Below are positions 13,201 to 23,390 of a stretch of DNA of 64,000 bases, in pieces. Origin of the DNA: Citrus sinensis (lineage: Eukaryota > Streptophyta > Magnoliopsida > Sapindales > Rutaceae); contig NC_068558.1 in the NCBI RefSeq assembly GCF_022201045.2, positions 41,745,501 through 41,809,500 of the forward strand. The letters are read 5' to 3'. A program made the position numbers and the translations under genes. The notes below the pieces were generated by a model. That model ran no database searches, was not told the DNA's origin, and saw only the letters and a program-made list of their open reading frames with translations. The stretch's first letter is position 1, and each line of letters begins with the position of its first letter.

Positions 13201-14852
13201 GTCACCAACTAAAGTAACATTTAGAATTAGCTTTGGGTACAAATATATATCACCAAGAACAACAGTTTATGCCTGACAAAAAGTGTTTACTTGTAAATAG
13301 GAAAAGAAGAAGAGGGAGCGGTTCCAATCTCAAATTTGAAAACTACACAAACCTTTATTAAGCGTGTCAATATCCAGACTGTTCTCATGGAAAACTCTAG
13401 CATTTCCAAAATCTTTAGATAAGAGGTAGCAAGCTCCATTTTCCATCTGGATACGACAACATGCTGTCATCTTAATAGCCTAATTAAAAAATTTTTTAAT
13501 GATAAAAATCTTAACAGAAAAATATATTCATAATCATTATATATAATCCATCCAATGACGACAGAACTTTATGAAAACAACAGTAAACCCAGGTAAATAT
13601 AATTTAAACCATCCCTGTTTCACTTCATAATAAAATACTGATAATAATTTTTTTTTTCCCAACCAAAAGAAAGTGTTTGCTGAATATTTTGTAAGATTCT
13701 ACAACTTTAACAATTTTCATTAGACCTGCCATCACCCAAAACGACAGGACAAGAAAGGAAAATTAAATTCCCATATTGTCACATGACAAAAGGCTCCTTA
13801 TAGTGGACACACCAATTTTCTAAGCATAAAATCTTATTACTCAAATTTCAAAAGTTAAACCAAGGACTAAGAACCTCACCTGAGGAAAGTTCTTGTTCGA
13901 CAATAAAATAGGGAAAGTAATGTATTCCTTCATCAACATTTCAACCAGACGAGTTTGATCAACAGCAGAGATGGTCGAACAGCCATGCAGAAACCCTATA
14001 ACTTGGAGCTGAGGAAAGCTACAACAGCGAAAAATAGACCTCCTCAGAATTCACAACTAGCTCCTACTTATCATCCTAATTCAGCAACCGTAACCATAAA
14101 AAATTAACTATTTGATTCCTCTCTACCTCTGCTGAATTGACTTTACTTTCTCAAACGTAACAACCGTGTCACATCCAGCTATCAGAGAATCACAATTATC
14201 CACAAACCGTCCAGCGAGAACTAACAAAGCTCCACCTCTCTTGAAAAAATGTATGTTATCCTCAACAATATTAAACCAAAGATGATGCGGGCCTGCACAT
14301 TCATATTTCAAAAGTTTAGTGATGACAAGGACGGATCCATTTTCTTCCTTATACTCACTTTCATACCTCAAGTAATATCCCCAGAAGATTAAATATACCT
14401 TGAAACTCATTGAAAGTGGATTCAATGAAAGACAATGTATCTGATCGAGAAAGAGACTCAGCAGGTGATGCTTGTGCAATTGTTGAGAAACTAAAATTGA
14501 CTGTCAATTTTCCAAGTTAATAAAATTGCCAAAAATAGAGAGATAAATAAATAAATAACAGTAATGTGATTGTTAAAAATTACCTCCATTTCTGCTAATT
14601 TGCTCACATTCAGGAGGGAATGGGATTAAAGAGGAAGCTAAACTGTTGATAATAGCACGTCTAGATTGTTGAAAATGAGATCCTATCAATATTAACAAAC
14701 ATCATTATAAAACCCTCAAAAATTAGAAATTTAAAAGCAGGGAAACAAAGTGAAATTAAAATGAGAATTTAGGTTGAAGCAAAACCTGAGTAAATGTGTG
14801 GCAAAAACCTAGAAATTCGTCTCAGGCATCCATTTCTGAGAGCCATTTTCAT
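7259..14852 (-). CDS. EMB1974: Thioredoxin-like + NHL-repeat protein (EMB1974-like)
   Basis: Seventeen exons: 14852-14786, 14682-14584, 14500-14399, 14292-14127, 14018-13880, 13446-13353, 12728-12588, 12141-12041, 11429-11316, 10418-10192, 9772-9714, 9629-9444, 9355-9232, 9019-8961, 8465-8320, 8178-8014 and 7564-7259. They join in frame to 764 residues. The N-terminus (MKMALRNGCLRRISRFLPHI) is basic and hydroxylated, like an organelle, probably mitochondrial, transit peptide. Residues of about 90-190 resemble a thioredoxin-like fold (FPQLQVIGFLHGC). About 270-345 carry NHL beta-propeller strands (NRLFLSDSNHHRIIVFD; CLYIVDSENHAIRRADM). The C-terminal third matches no domain I know. Assignment rests on the NHL architecture and on lying in the same block as NSN1, as in Arabidopsis, where the EMB1974 gene is embryo-essential. 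Molecular function is not established. Confidence 0.85.
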
Positions 14853-15010
14853 CTGAGAGTTTAGTTTGGGGTTTAGGGTTTAAGCTTCCCGTCTCAAAAT
14901 AGAACACGATTGATTTCGACCCGGGTAATGCATATGGGTGTTATTTCGGATCGGGTCGGGTAAATTTGTTTGGGCTTAGTGAGCCGAAGCCATCTTGGGC
15001 CTAGCCATGT
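14853..15010 (-). promoter_or_regulatory. Telo-box and site II motifs upstream of the EMB1974-like gene
   Basis: On the plus strand, TTAGGGTTT (the telo-box AAACCCTAA reversed) lies at 14873-14881, only about 20 bp from the start codon. TGGGCT and TGGGCC (site II, TGGGCY) lie at 14971-14976 and 14996-15001. This pairing is well known in promoters of plant ribosomal, mitochondrial and cell-growth genes. Motif presence is seen; activity is inferred. Confidence 0.6.
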
Positions 15011-16624
15011 TTTAAAGCAAGAAATTTCATACGTTGAGAGTTATTTAATAAATGACGGGTGCACATTATATGGATTTATGCACACATACTAATCTATTTT
15101 AATCGTTTAAATTCTAACAATAAACGCGTAAGACTAGTATAAGAGTTAATTGTTGGTACAATTTATTGAAAATGTTGATATTTGTCTTTAATATATATTA
15201 TTGCTGGACCATTACTTGTTAGTGTAGTTTAATCTTTTGAGTAGCAAATTCTCTAATATGGTATTACTTGCACCTAAAGTTTCATGTTCAATTCTATTTA
15301 TGCACAAACTGCACTCTCAAATATTTTAATTTTTGATTCGCTTGTAAGTTTATTATGTCTCGACTGCTAATGTGATCTTATCTCAATCAATATTTCACGT
15401 AAGAAATATTGAGAGTTGTCTTTAATTATGTTGTTGGGTCTTTATTTTTTACTTTGAATTTTTACTTGTTAATGGATTTTCTAAAGAACAATTGACTTAT
15501 TTTTAAACTAATCATATAATATGTAAGATACATTTACATTGTAATTTATTTTTTTCTTCCCTAAGTACTGACATTGACACGTAGTCAAGGATCTATCGTT
15601 ACATTTTGTGAAAACTTCTTTCCATCTCAAGTAGCCAATAACATATCACCTTTACAGCTGGGGATTGGACAACCCAACAAAAGAGATCCTGTAAACATGT
15701 TTCCAGCAATTAGCTTATAGAGCTAGCTCGCTACTTATGTATAATTGCATTCAGAACTTGCCTTCTAATATTTGATAGAGATCGAGGTTGGAACTGGATG
15801 CCATATGAATAGCAAGCAAAGCATGAACCATATATATATAATTATTAGATTTTCTGTGTATATAACTTTAAGTCAACATCGATCAATTTTCTTTGAGGCA
15901 ATATCCCAAAGGAAGTTGGCTTCTATCGATCGGACTCCGTTGATGGGACAGCCATAAAAAAAAAGGGAGAAAGAAAACAGGCAATTAATTTGACGGCACT
16001 TGCAAGAAAATCAGAAGGGTTGTGCTGATCCAGCAAAAAATGCACTGACATGACTAGCTTAATCTTCCCTCTTCATCTATTGCTCTAGCTAACTATTTGC
16101 AAGTAACTCTTTCCATTTAACCTAAGATTTATAGGCTCTCGGGATCCAATTTAACTTACTTATTTGTATCACTGTTGTGTTTAATTAGTGTCTATATATA
16201 TAATACATATATGCATTTATATAGGGAGAGAATTATTTCCACCGGCCTATATATATATATGCACATGCGATCGACTGTTCATAGGTCAAGATAAATAGTG
16301 TTACTGATAATTAGATTCTTTCATATATAATTACATGGTCGATTTCTTGATTGTATAAAAGAAGTTTCACCTAGATCAGATTAGCCGTTCCCCTTTAGGG
16401 TAATTGTAAACAATTTACTGCCTGTTTATTATACTTTTCATTTGTGTAAGAATTATATGATTGATATATTCATCACAAATTTCTTGAGACGCACTTTGCA
16501 TAAAGTTAGCACACGAGTAATTTCTAACTATATGCCTCTTAAATCTTAATTTCCTTTTGCCAATAGCTTTTTAATTTTTTTGTGATAAACCTTAGATGAA
16601 ATCTAAAAATGAGTACCTGCACAG
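15011..16624. other. Intergenic, no gene seen
   Basis: AT-rich DNA between the EMB1974-like promoter and the CACTA element. Short TA runs are present. The longest open frame, around 15.77-15.96 kb, has no recognisable content. Confidence 0.5.
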
Positions 16625-17656
16625 ATGCACTACAACAAAAAGGATATATAATAGCATCCAAAAAATGCTACCAAAGGTGATTGGTAGCATTTTAGGCAAC
16701 GCTAAGTTTGCCCATGTAACTAAAAGTTTTACTATTTAATAGCATCTATTGAATGCTAACAATTCATATATATAGCATTTTAAAATGGTTAGCAAATCTT
16801 ATTTTACAGCTTCGTGCAAATGTTATCATTGTGCAGTGTGTAGCATTTATGCAATGCTACTAAATTCCATATATAACATTAAAAAAATGCTACTGAACCT
16901 TTACTAATGCTACCGCTTGTCTTTTATAGCACTTTGATAATGCAATTTTACTAACAATTATAACGTTTTGGTAATGTTACAACTAGTACAAAATTAATAT
17001 ATATAGATAATGTAGCTGTTAGTAAATGCTATGGAAGATGTTAAATCTTTATATAGTAGCATTTGTAAAAAGTTATGAATGTTGGTAAATAAAAAAGTAT
17101 TTTTTTAATGGTTGTTCAATATCATCAATTTAGTTGATAAATTCGTATCAAAATATTTATTCACCAAATATAATTTTAAGTCTCCAATGCCAAACCATTT
17201 GATGTGTAATCTATTATTCCTTTCATGAAAAAAAATTAGATACCATATATTTCATCACTGTAACTATATATAAGCATCCAAAATCACATGATCATGTACA
17301 TCAAAGTATACAAAGAGACTTATACAAAAAATTAAGTATGTTCATGTCATACTTGCAATTTTTTACCAGTTATGTTACCGATAACATCCACACCTTGCCT
17401 TCTACTCTTTACAAAATATACTTAAATCTTTACAACCTGCATCATGAATTTAAAACAAAAACATAGTTACATTATGATAATGAAAAGAATTAATAATGAT
17501 GCTTTAAGAATGACAAATAAAATAATGACTCATTAATAAATACAAATAAAAATAATAATATTGAAAATTCAAAGTAACGAATCTGAATATTTGTATCACA
17601 AGAGGAAAATATTTTATTTTTCATTTATCAAGAAAAAATGAAATAACATAAAGATA

Positions 17657-17714
17657 AGCAATAAGCCAAATCACAACCCACCAAGAGCAATAAGCCAAAT
17701 CACAACCCACCAAG
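17657..17714. repeat. 29-bp tandem duplication inside the CACTA element
   Basis: Two identical 29-bp units lie head to tail (17657-17685 and 17686-17714), each containing AAGCCAAATCACAACCCACC. It is probably a small replication-slippage duplication in non-coding transposon sequence. Confidence 0.95.
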
Positions 17715-18007
17715 ATTAGCATTTCAAACACATATGGCCTTGGCGTATGGCTCCTAGTAAAAATGAACAAAACAACTACTTTTCATAATAACCACTCTAG
17801 GAAAAATTGAACCAAGAAGATAACATAAAGAGGACAATTTTGCATACAAAAAAATATAAAATCAGAACCTTCTCAAAGTAAAAAAATGCAAAATTACTTT
17901 CTCATAATGGTAAACTAGATCATATTTGCAAGCGAACTTAAAAATATGAGGTCATTGGAAAAAAGAAAATGATGTAAAAGAATACCTAAATAGATGGACT
18001 AGAAAAG

Positions 18008-19762
18008 TTAGTTGGGAGCAAACATGATAACTCTATCAGCTAGCCATGCAATTGTACTCCCAACAGATTCTTCAATTGTAGTCATATAATGTGTTACTTT
18101 CCACAAAAACTTTAGCGGCTGCCTAGCTATATCCACCCAAACTCTTACAACATTAGAACCAAGAGGAATGTGATGAACAAGTGCATTTGGATCACTTGAT
18201 GACCAACACTCTTCAGCCACAACTGTATCAGACCCCTCCAATTTTACACTTAGTAATGTTCGGGATTGCCTTCACACTCTTTAACAGCAACACAAAGACA
18301 ATTTAATTAAGAAAAACAATATTAGTAATAAGCCTTCAGCATTTTATTTTTCATACTTTCACTAAACTTAAAAGTGTAAATAATGTTCTTACCATTGGAG
18401 AAGTCAAAGGTGTTTTCGGAGGATTCCCACTTGCTTTGGTTTCATGAAAATGACTCTAAAATGAAAAATAAAAAGTCAGTAACTAAATATTATAACAAAT
18501 ACATAAAAGTGAGTAAAACATAGTACATGCCTGCCTTTTTTGTAACTCTTCAACTAAACTTCGCATATCGGACAATGCTTTCTTCATTTCATCTTGTTCT
18601 TGTTTCATTTTAGCATTTTCTTTTTTAATTTCATCATGTTCTTATGTCAACTTAGCTATAATGTTGTCCTTTTGTGATAGTATGGCCAACTTTGAAATGG
18701 TGACTCCTTTGCCGATAGCTCTTAAATGAGAATTGTCAGGCCCAAGTACTTGTGAGAGAGCATCATCTCTTAGATTATTTGAAGAATGTTGTGATGGATC
18801 TTGCAAAGTTTCTTTTAATTTATCCTGAAAATTTATTTAAAAGTAATATTCATCATGAAAAGATGATAAAAACAAGCATATCAATTAAATAAATGGATAT
18901 TCTTACAATAGTCTCTCCAGCTGGAATATTCACGGGTTGACCGTCCTTTCTTGTATGTGCTCATATCCATACATCAACTCTAGGCACTTCAGTTTTTCCA
19001 CTACTTTTTTTCTGTAACAAAAAATAGTTTAGAAATGATTGCTCAGCTAAAATCCTATTATAAAAGAAATATTTTTTTACCATATCTTCTGTCATTCTAG
19101 CAAGTCCTCTACGACCTGTTGTTTGTGGGATTTGTTTCTTCCTAATCTTTTTAAATCCTTCACTTCTTTCTTGCACAATTAATATAAACTTTGTTTAGTA
19201 ACATAGTTACAGCCATAATTACATAATTTAATATAGTAATACACTTACTTTAAAATTTTCACTTGTTTTTTCTTTCACAAAACTTTTCCACTCGCTTATT
19301 GATGAGATGTTATCAGGTCTTAACTTCATTCTTTCTTGTTCATTTTTGCTTGCAATATCTTCTAAACTAACCTTGATTTTGAAGCCCTCCAAAGCCCAGC
19401 CATCTCTTGGAACACATAAGTTCTTTGCCATTGTCCATCCAATTTGTATCTCTTCTGCAATGTATATTTAATTGAAAATACAAAATAATTTTAATTTCCA
19501 TTCAATTATGTATTTTCATCCAAATGATATATACTTAAATTACAATAGAGCTACATATCTTAATACATTCCCATAACACTTCTTTCAAATTCAAAGGAAG
19601 TTTCCTCCAATCTGAAATTGTATACGGTACATGCTCTCGTACAAGAGGTCCTAAAAAAGATGATAATGAGGTAGATCCCTCACCAATAGATCCATCTTGC
19701 AAGCCCACATGTTGGGCAACTATCCATATTCTCTTTTTCTTTTCTAAACAAGCAACAATCAT
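18008..19762 (-). pseudogene. TNPA-type CACTA protein gene, degenerate
   Basis: Fragments in 5' to 3' order resemble plant Ptta/En/Spm accessory proteins. REHVPYTISDWRKLPLNLKE lies at 19.55-19.65 kb. KRYKLDGQWQRTYVFQEMAG, ending WRASKSRLV, lies just before 19.37 kb. LRPDNISSISEWKSF-KEKT lies at 19.23-19.33 kb. IRKKQIPQTTGRRGLARMTE lies near 19.1 kb, then PRVDVWI and a coiled-coil-like stretch at 18.5-18.9 kb. The last block, ECWSSSDPNALVHHIPLG to VWVD, lies at 18.0-18.24 kb. Near 19.37 kb the matching frame hits a stop and continues in another frame, so the gene looks broken unless an unseen intron intervenes. In intact relatives this protein binds subterminal repeats. I did not attempt a complete exon model. 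Confidence 0.7.
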
Positions 19763-19940
19763 TTACACATGCATGTATCTTCTCATACCCTAAATCAAAT
19801 GTCTTCAACAATTTTCTCACTGAGTAAACTGATCTAAGAAGCACATTATCCACAGGTAGCATATCATGCAGCAGTTCTAACAATCCATCAAAACTCTTGT
19901 CAGACCATTTGTTTACAGCTTTATGTTTGTACAAAGTCAC
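19690..19940 (-). pseudogene. TNP2 transposase N-terminal remnant
   Basis: The frame reads WSDKSFDGLLELLHDMLP, then LGYEKIHACVNDCCLFRKE and SCPTCGLARW. This is the conserved N-terminal section of plant CACTA TNP2 transposases, which normally read DYEKIHACPNDC and CPVCGTSRW. Homology stops right after CPTCGLARW and runs straight into TNPA-type sequence on the same strand, so the central catalytic part of TNP2 has been lost, apparently through an internal deletion. The remnant alone cannot act as a transposase. Confidence 0.8.
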
Positions 19941-21607
19941 AATACAAAACGATTAATAATTATTAAAAGATGTTGCTGCAAACAAATTTTAAAACATATT
20001 AAAATAAAATAAATAGTACCAGAAAATTGTATTGGCTGCACCTTTGTTCTTTGACTTTAAATTTCTTCACCAAACCTGCCTCAGAATTGATATGCACGTT
20101 GCTGCAAGTCTATTGAGTATGAAGTTGATAATTCCTCAATCAAAGGCTAACACTACACATACCAAACAAGAATTTTGAGATTCTACAATTAAAATCATGT
20201 TAATACTGACAATCATAAATCAAAACCCAAGACCAATTTGATCAAAAGAGAAAGAAATCATAACCAGCCAATCTATAATAACGGCATATAAGTTAAAAAA
20301 TTATATTGATGCAGCTAATTGTAGATATTGCTAGAATGCTAGGGATTGAGAGAAAAAAATAATAATAATAAAGTATAAAACTATCAATAATCCAAAATCA
20401 ATTAACAAGATAACACGACTTTTCCATTTAAATGTTCAACCATCAGACCCATATATAATAGTAAATAATTTAATCATTAATTGCTCAAGTTGATGGAAGA
20501 AAAAACACCCAGATTGGGGATGTGCATTTGCTTTGACCTTGGGTATAATGAAATTGAAGTTGCACGAGTAACGGAGCAATAATCCTTACCAAATCAATGA
20601 TACCACTTCTAAATCATCCAAAAAGCCAAGTAATCTTTCTCAAATCAACAAACATACGTGAAGTGCCCATGGAATCGTTGTTCGTCTTTCTCTATTTTTA
20701 TCTTTTTTTTTTCAGATTTAGTTGGAATTAGAGTTGGAGAGAACAATGGGCATGGAGAAGAGATAGCAGAGGAGAATTGTCTAGAAAGGGATCGCGGGAA
20801 GTGAAATAAAATAATGGGCATTTTTAATTTTTTTTATAAAGTACCCGCCTTTTACTAAAACTACCCATTTTATATATTTTCAGCCCATTTTTTATTTTTA
20901 TAATTTTACTATTTTATAAAATTTTTAAAATGCTTTTATATTTACTCACAAAAAATAATGTTATTATATTTGACAATAATATTAGGGATCCTAGTATTTA
21001 AGTTTCAACTTGAGACCCAATACTATTTATCACACGTTTATTCGATGATGAATTTCATAACTTATAAAATTAGTTATTCGCCATTAAATAGATGAGTGCC
21101 ACATCTGTTGAGACTTAAATGCTGGGATACCTAACATAATATTATATTTAATACTATCTTGTAGAATTTTTAGAATGTTAAATTATTAATTGGTATTCTA
21201 TTTACCTTATTTTCATATCACCAATAGGCATTGACGGTCTAATGCTTCAATCCTTTTGTCTTGTAGCAATTTTCAAATGCTATTGTATTTTATCAATCAG
21301 AATGCTACCAATGCTATTTTAAAATATTATTACATTTATTACTATTCCTTAACATTTTTCAAATGCTATTTTATTTAATCTTATCTTGTAGCATTTCCTA
21401 GATGCTATATAATTCAATATTATATGTAGCATATACAAAAATGCCACTAGTAATTATCAAGTGTCATTAAAACCAAAATGTAATGGCTTTCATACTACAA
21501 AGGTAGCGTTACTTTAGAAAATATTACAATAAATTAATATTTGGTAACATTCTTTAAAAAAATGCTACAATATAATGTTACCAAAGACCATATTTGTTGT
21601 AGTGATG

Positions 21608-23081
21608 GTAAAGTTTTGTGACTCTTTAAGAATAGTGGTGAAAAATATAATTATTTTCCGTGAAAAAAATGTGACAACAAATAATTTTTTTTTTGTTTTG
21701 GGGGGAGGGGGGGGGGGGTAATGATCCCCTACAAGCCACAATGACATTAAATATTTTCTAAAATTAAATTGAAAGTGCCAATGCCATTGACGTCGTCTCT
21801 CAATATCTTGTTGTTCCTCTTTTTCCGAACTGTTTCAATAAATTAAGTTATTGCGTTGTGGTGAGTATGAGATCATACAATTTGCAACTTGTACACACAG
21901 CTGGCTCTCTTAATTGTAAATTAATGTTTTCAAAATGAAACTCAGAGTTTCTCCCTGCAAATTTTGGTCGGAGAACCAAATGTATATATATAAACACACA
22001 CATAGTTCAGTAGAGGGTATACACATATATTGATAGTTCAGTAGAGGGTATACACATATATTGATAGAATAAGTGTTTTTTTTTTTTTTTTTATAGCTTT
22101 TTTGGGGTGTGACGAACGACCATCTTAGAGTAAATGATTGATTTTGCATTCTATTCAACAACAGGAAAATGATACTGTTATAATTATCAAATCATATGAG
22201 GGTAGCTAGCTAGCTAGCTTTTCTGCTATGACGACTTTAATTTGTTTGTTGTTGGCACCTGTCTGTCAGCACAACTTTCTTGGTTATTGTGTTTTGAGAA
22301 GACAAAAGCAAAGTCCAAAGACTGATCAAATAATTACTCAGGCAAATCAAAACAAAACAAGATGTTCTCTATCCTCGTGCTCATAGATCTAGCTCCATTG
22401 TACAGTTCTCTCTTTGCCTCAGATTCCCTTCTTATCTTTTGCCTCAGCTTTCTCATACCCAATAGAACGCAAGCAACCCCATGCAATATCATCAATTCAT
22501 TACGAAAAATCTATAAATTACACTGTATGTTCCTGGGTTAATTACTACATTCATTCCATTAACTTCACCAGCAAAAGGACACCCTTAATTAGGAGATCTT
22601 GAGGCACATATATATAACTAATAAAAATGGTAATCTCCTCAAGGGAATTACTTCGAGATCTCTTAATAAAATATGAGAAAATGATCTAGAGAAGCATGAT
22701 CTATATTTAAGAAGTAGAAGAAAAGAACCATGATGTATTTAAACCATACCATCATCATCTATATTAAAAACAAATATAGAAGAAGGAAACATACATACAT
22801 AAAGAAAATTAAATAGAATAAAACTCTCTCTTGCTATACATTTCTAGTAAGAAAAAGGGAACAAAAAAAAATTGAAAAAACCAACATTAACTATGGATGA
22901 TGACGATGGTAGCATTAACAAAGACTGCAACAAACCTCGCTCTCACAGAGGACAAGCTCTGTTAATGGTGGACTGAGACAACAAACATAAAGATGACAGT
23001 TTCATACGTAATAACTATGCCGCTACAATAACTTTATCATCTTCAACTTATCCTTTGGTTTGCTTCCAAATAGTAATAACT
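21608..23081. other. Intergenic, no gene seen
   Basis: DNA between the CACTA element and the 3' end of the CLE gene. It contains G, T and A homopolymer runs (for example near 21.7 and 22.08 kb) and one 31-bp tandem duplication. The inner part should hold the 3' UTR of the CLE gene. Confidence 0.5.
22002..22063. repeat. 31-bp perfect tandem duplication
   Basis: Two identical 31-bp units (22002-22032 and 22033-22063), each containing ATAGTTCAGTAGAGGGTATA, lie head to tail. The identity suggests a recent event, so the locus may vary in copy number. Confidence 0.95.
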
Positions 23082-23390
23082 TTACCTGTTTGATATAGGG
23101 TTTGGTCCACTGGGAACTTCGTGTTCATCGGCTCCAAATTGTTGTCCATTAGAAGGCGTGTTTGGGGTTCGTTTTGGATTATGCAAGTTCACGGTTGAAG
23201 TTGAAGTTGAAGATGGAGAGTTCAGAAGGAACCTTGTGGATGTGGTGGTGACTGATGAGTCGGGTTTTGATGGGCTAGCTTTTATGGGATCGGTAGTGCT
23301 AAACTGAAAGAGTAGAAAAATGAAGCAAATTAGGGCAAAAAAGAGGAGAGAGTATGATTTAGTGCAGGTTTCAGATTTAGTTGCTGCCAT
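23082..23390 (-). CDS. CLE41/CLE44-type TDIF peptide precursor
   Basis: Single-exon gene of 102 residues. An N-terminal signal anchor (about residues 13-30, SLLFFALICFIFLLFQF) is followed by a variable Ser/Thr/Pro-rich region and then the CLE motif HEVPSGPNPISN, with three residues of context before it and one Arg after. This dodecapeptide equals TDIF (tracheary element differentiation inhibitory factor), the mature product of Arabidopsis CLE41 and CLE44. Established: TDIF is secreted from phloem, binds the receptor kinase PXY/TDR, stimulates cambial cell division and blocks xylem differentiation. The two motif prolines corresponding to Pro4 and Pro7 are the usual hydroxylation sites. Gene order (next to an At4g13200-like gene in the wider block) points to CLE44 rather than CLE41. 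The start is the first in-frame ATG. Confidence 0.96.
   Translation of the reverse strand: MAATKSETCTKSYSLLFFALICFIFLLFQFSTTDPIKASPSKPDSSVTTTSTRFLLNSPSSTSTSTVNLHNPKRTPNTPSNGQQFGADEHEVPSGPNPISNR

Larger units (their letters stand above)
16628..21604 (-). mobile_element. CACTA (En/Spm) DNA transposon, degenerate
   Basis: The ends are CACTACAACAAAAAGG on the left and the reverse complement of CACTACAACAAATATGG on the right, so the TIRs share CACTACAACAAA plus partial matches. The element is flanked by the 3-bp duplication ATG (16625-16627 and 21605-21607), as expected for CACTA elements. Length is 4,977 bp. Subterminal zones (about 16.65-17.09 and 21.23-21.58 kb) hold many short copies of TAGCATTTT or AATGCTA in both orientations, the usual transposase-binding arrays. 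The coding remains lie on the minus strand at 18.0-19.94 kb: a TNP2 N-terminal piece followed by a TNPA-type protein. Most of TNP2, including the catalytic region, is absent, so the copy is non-autonomous. Confidence 0.95.
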
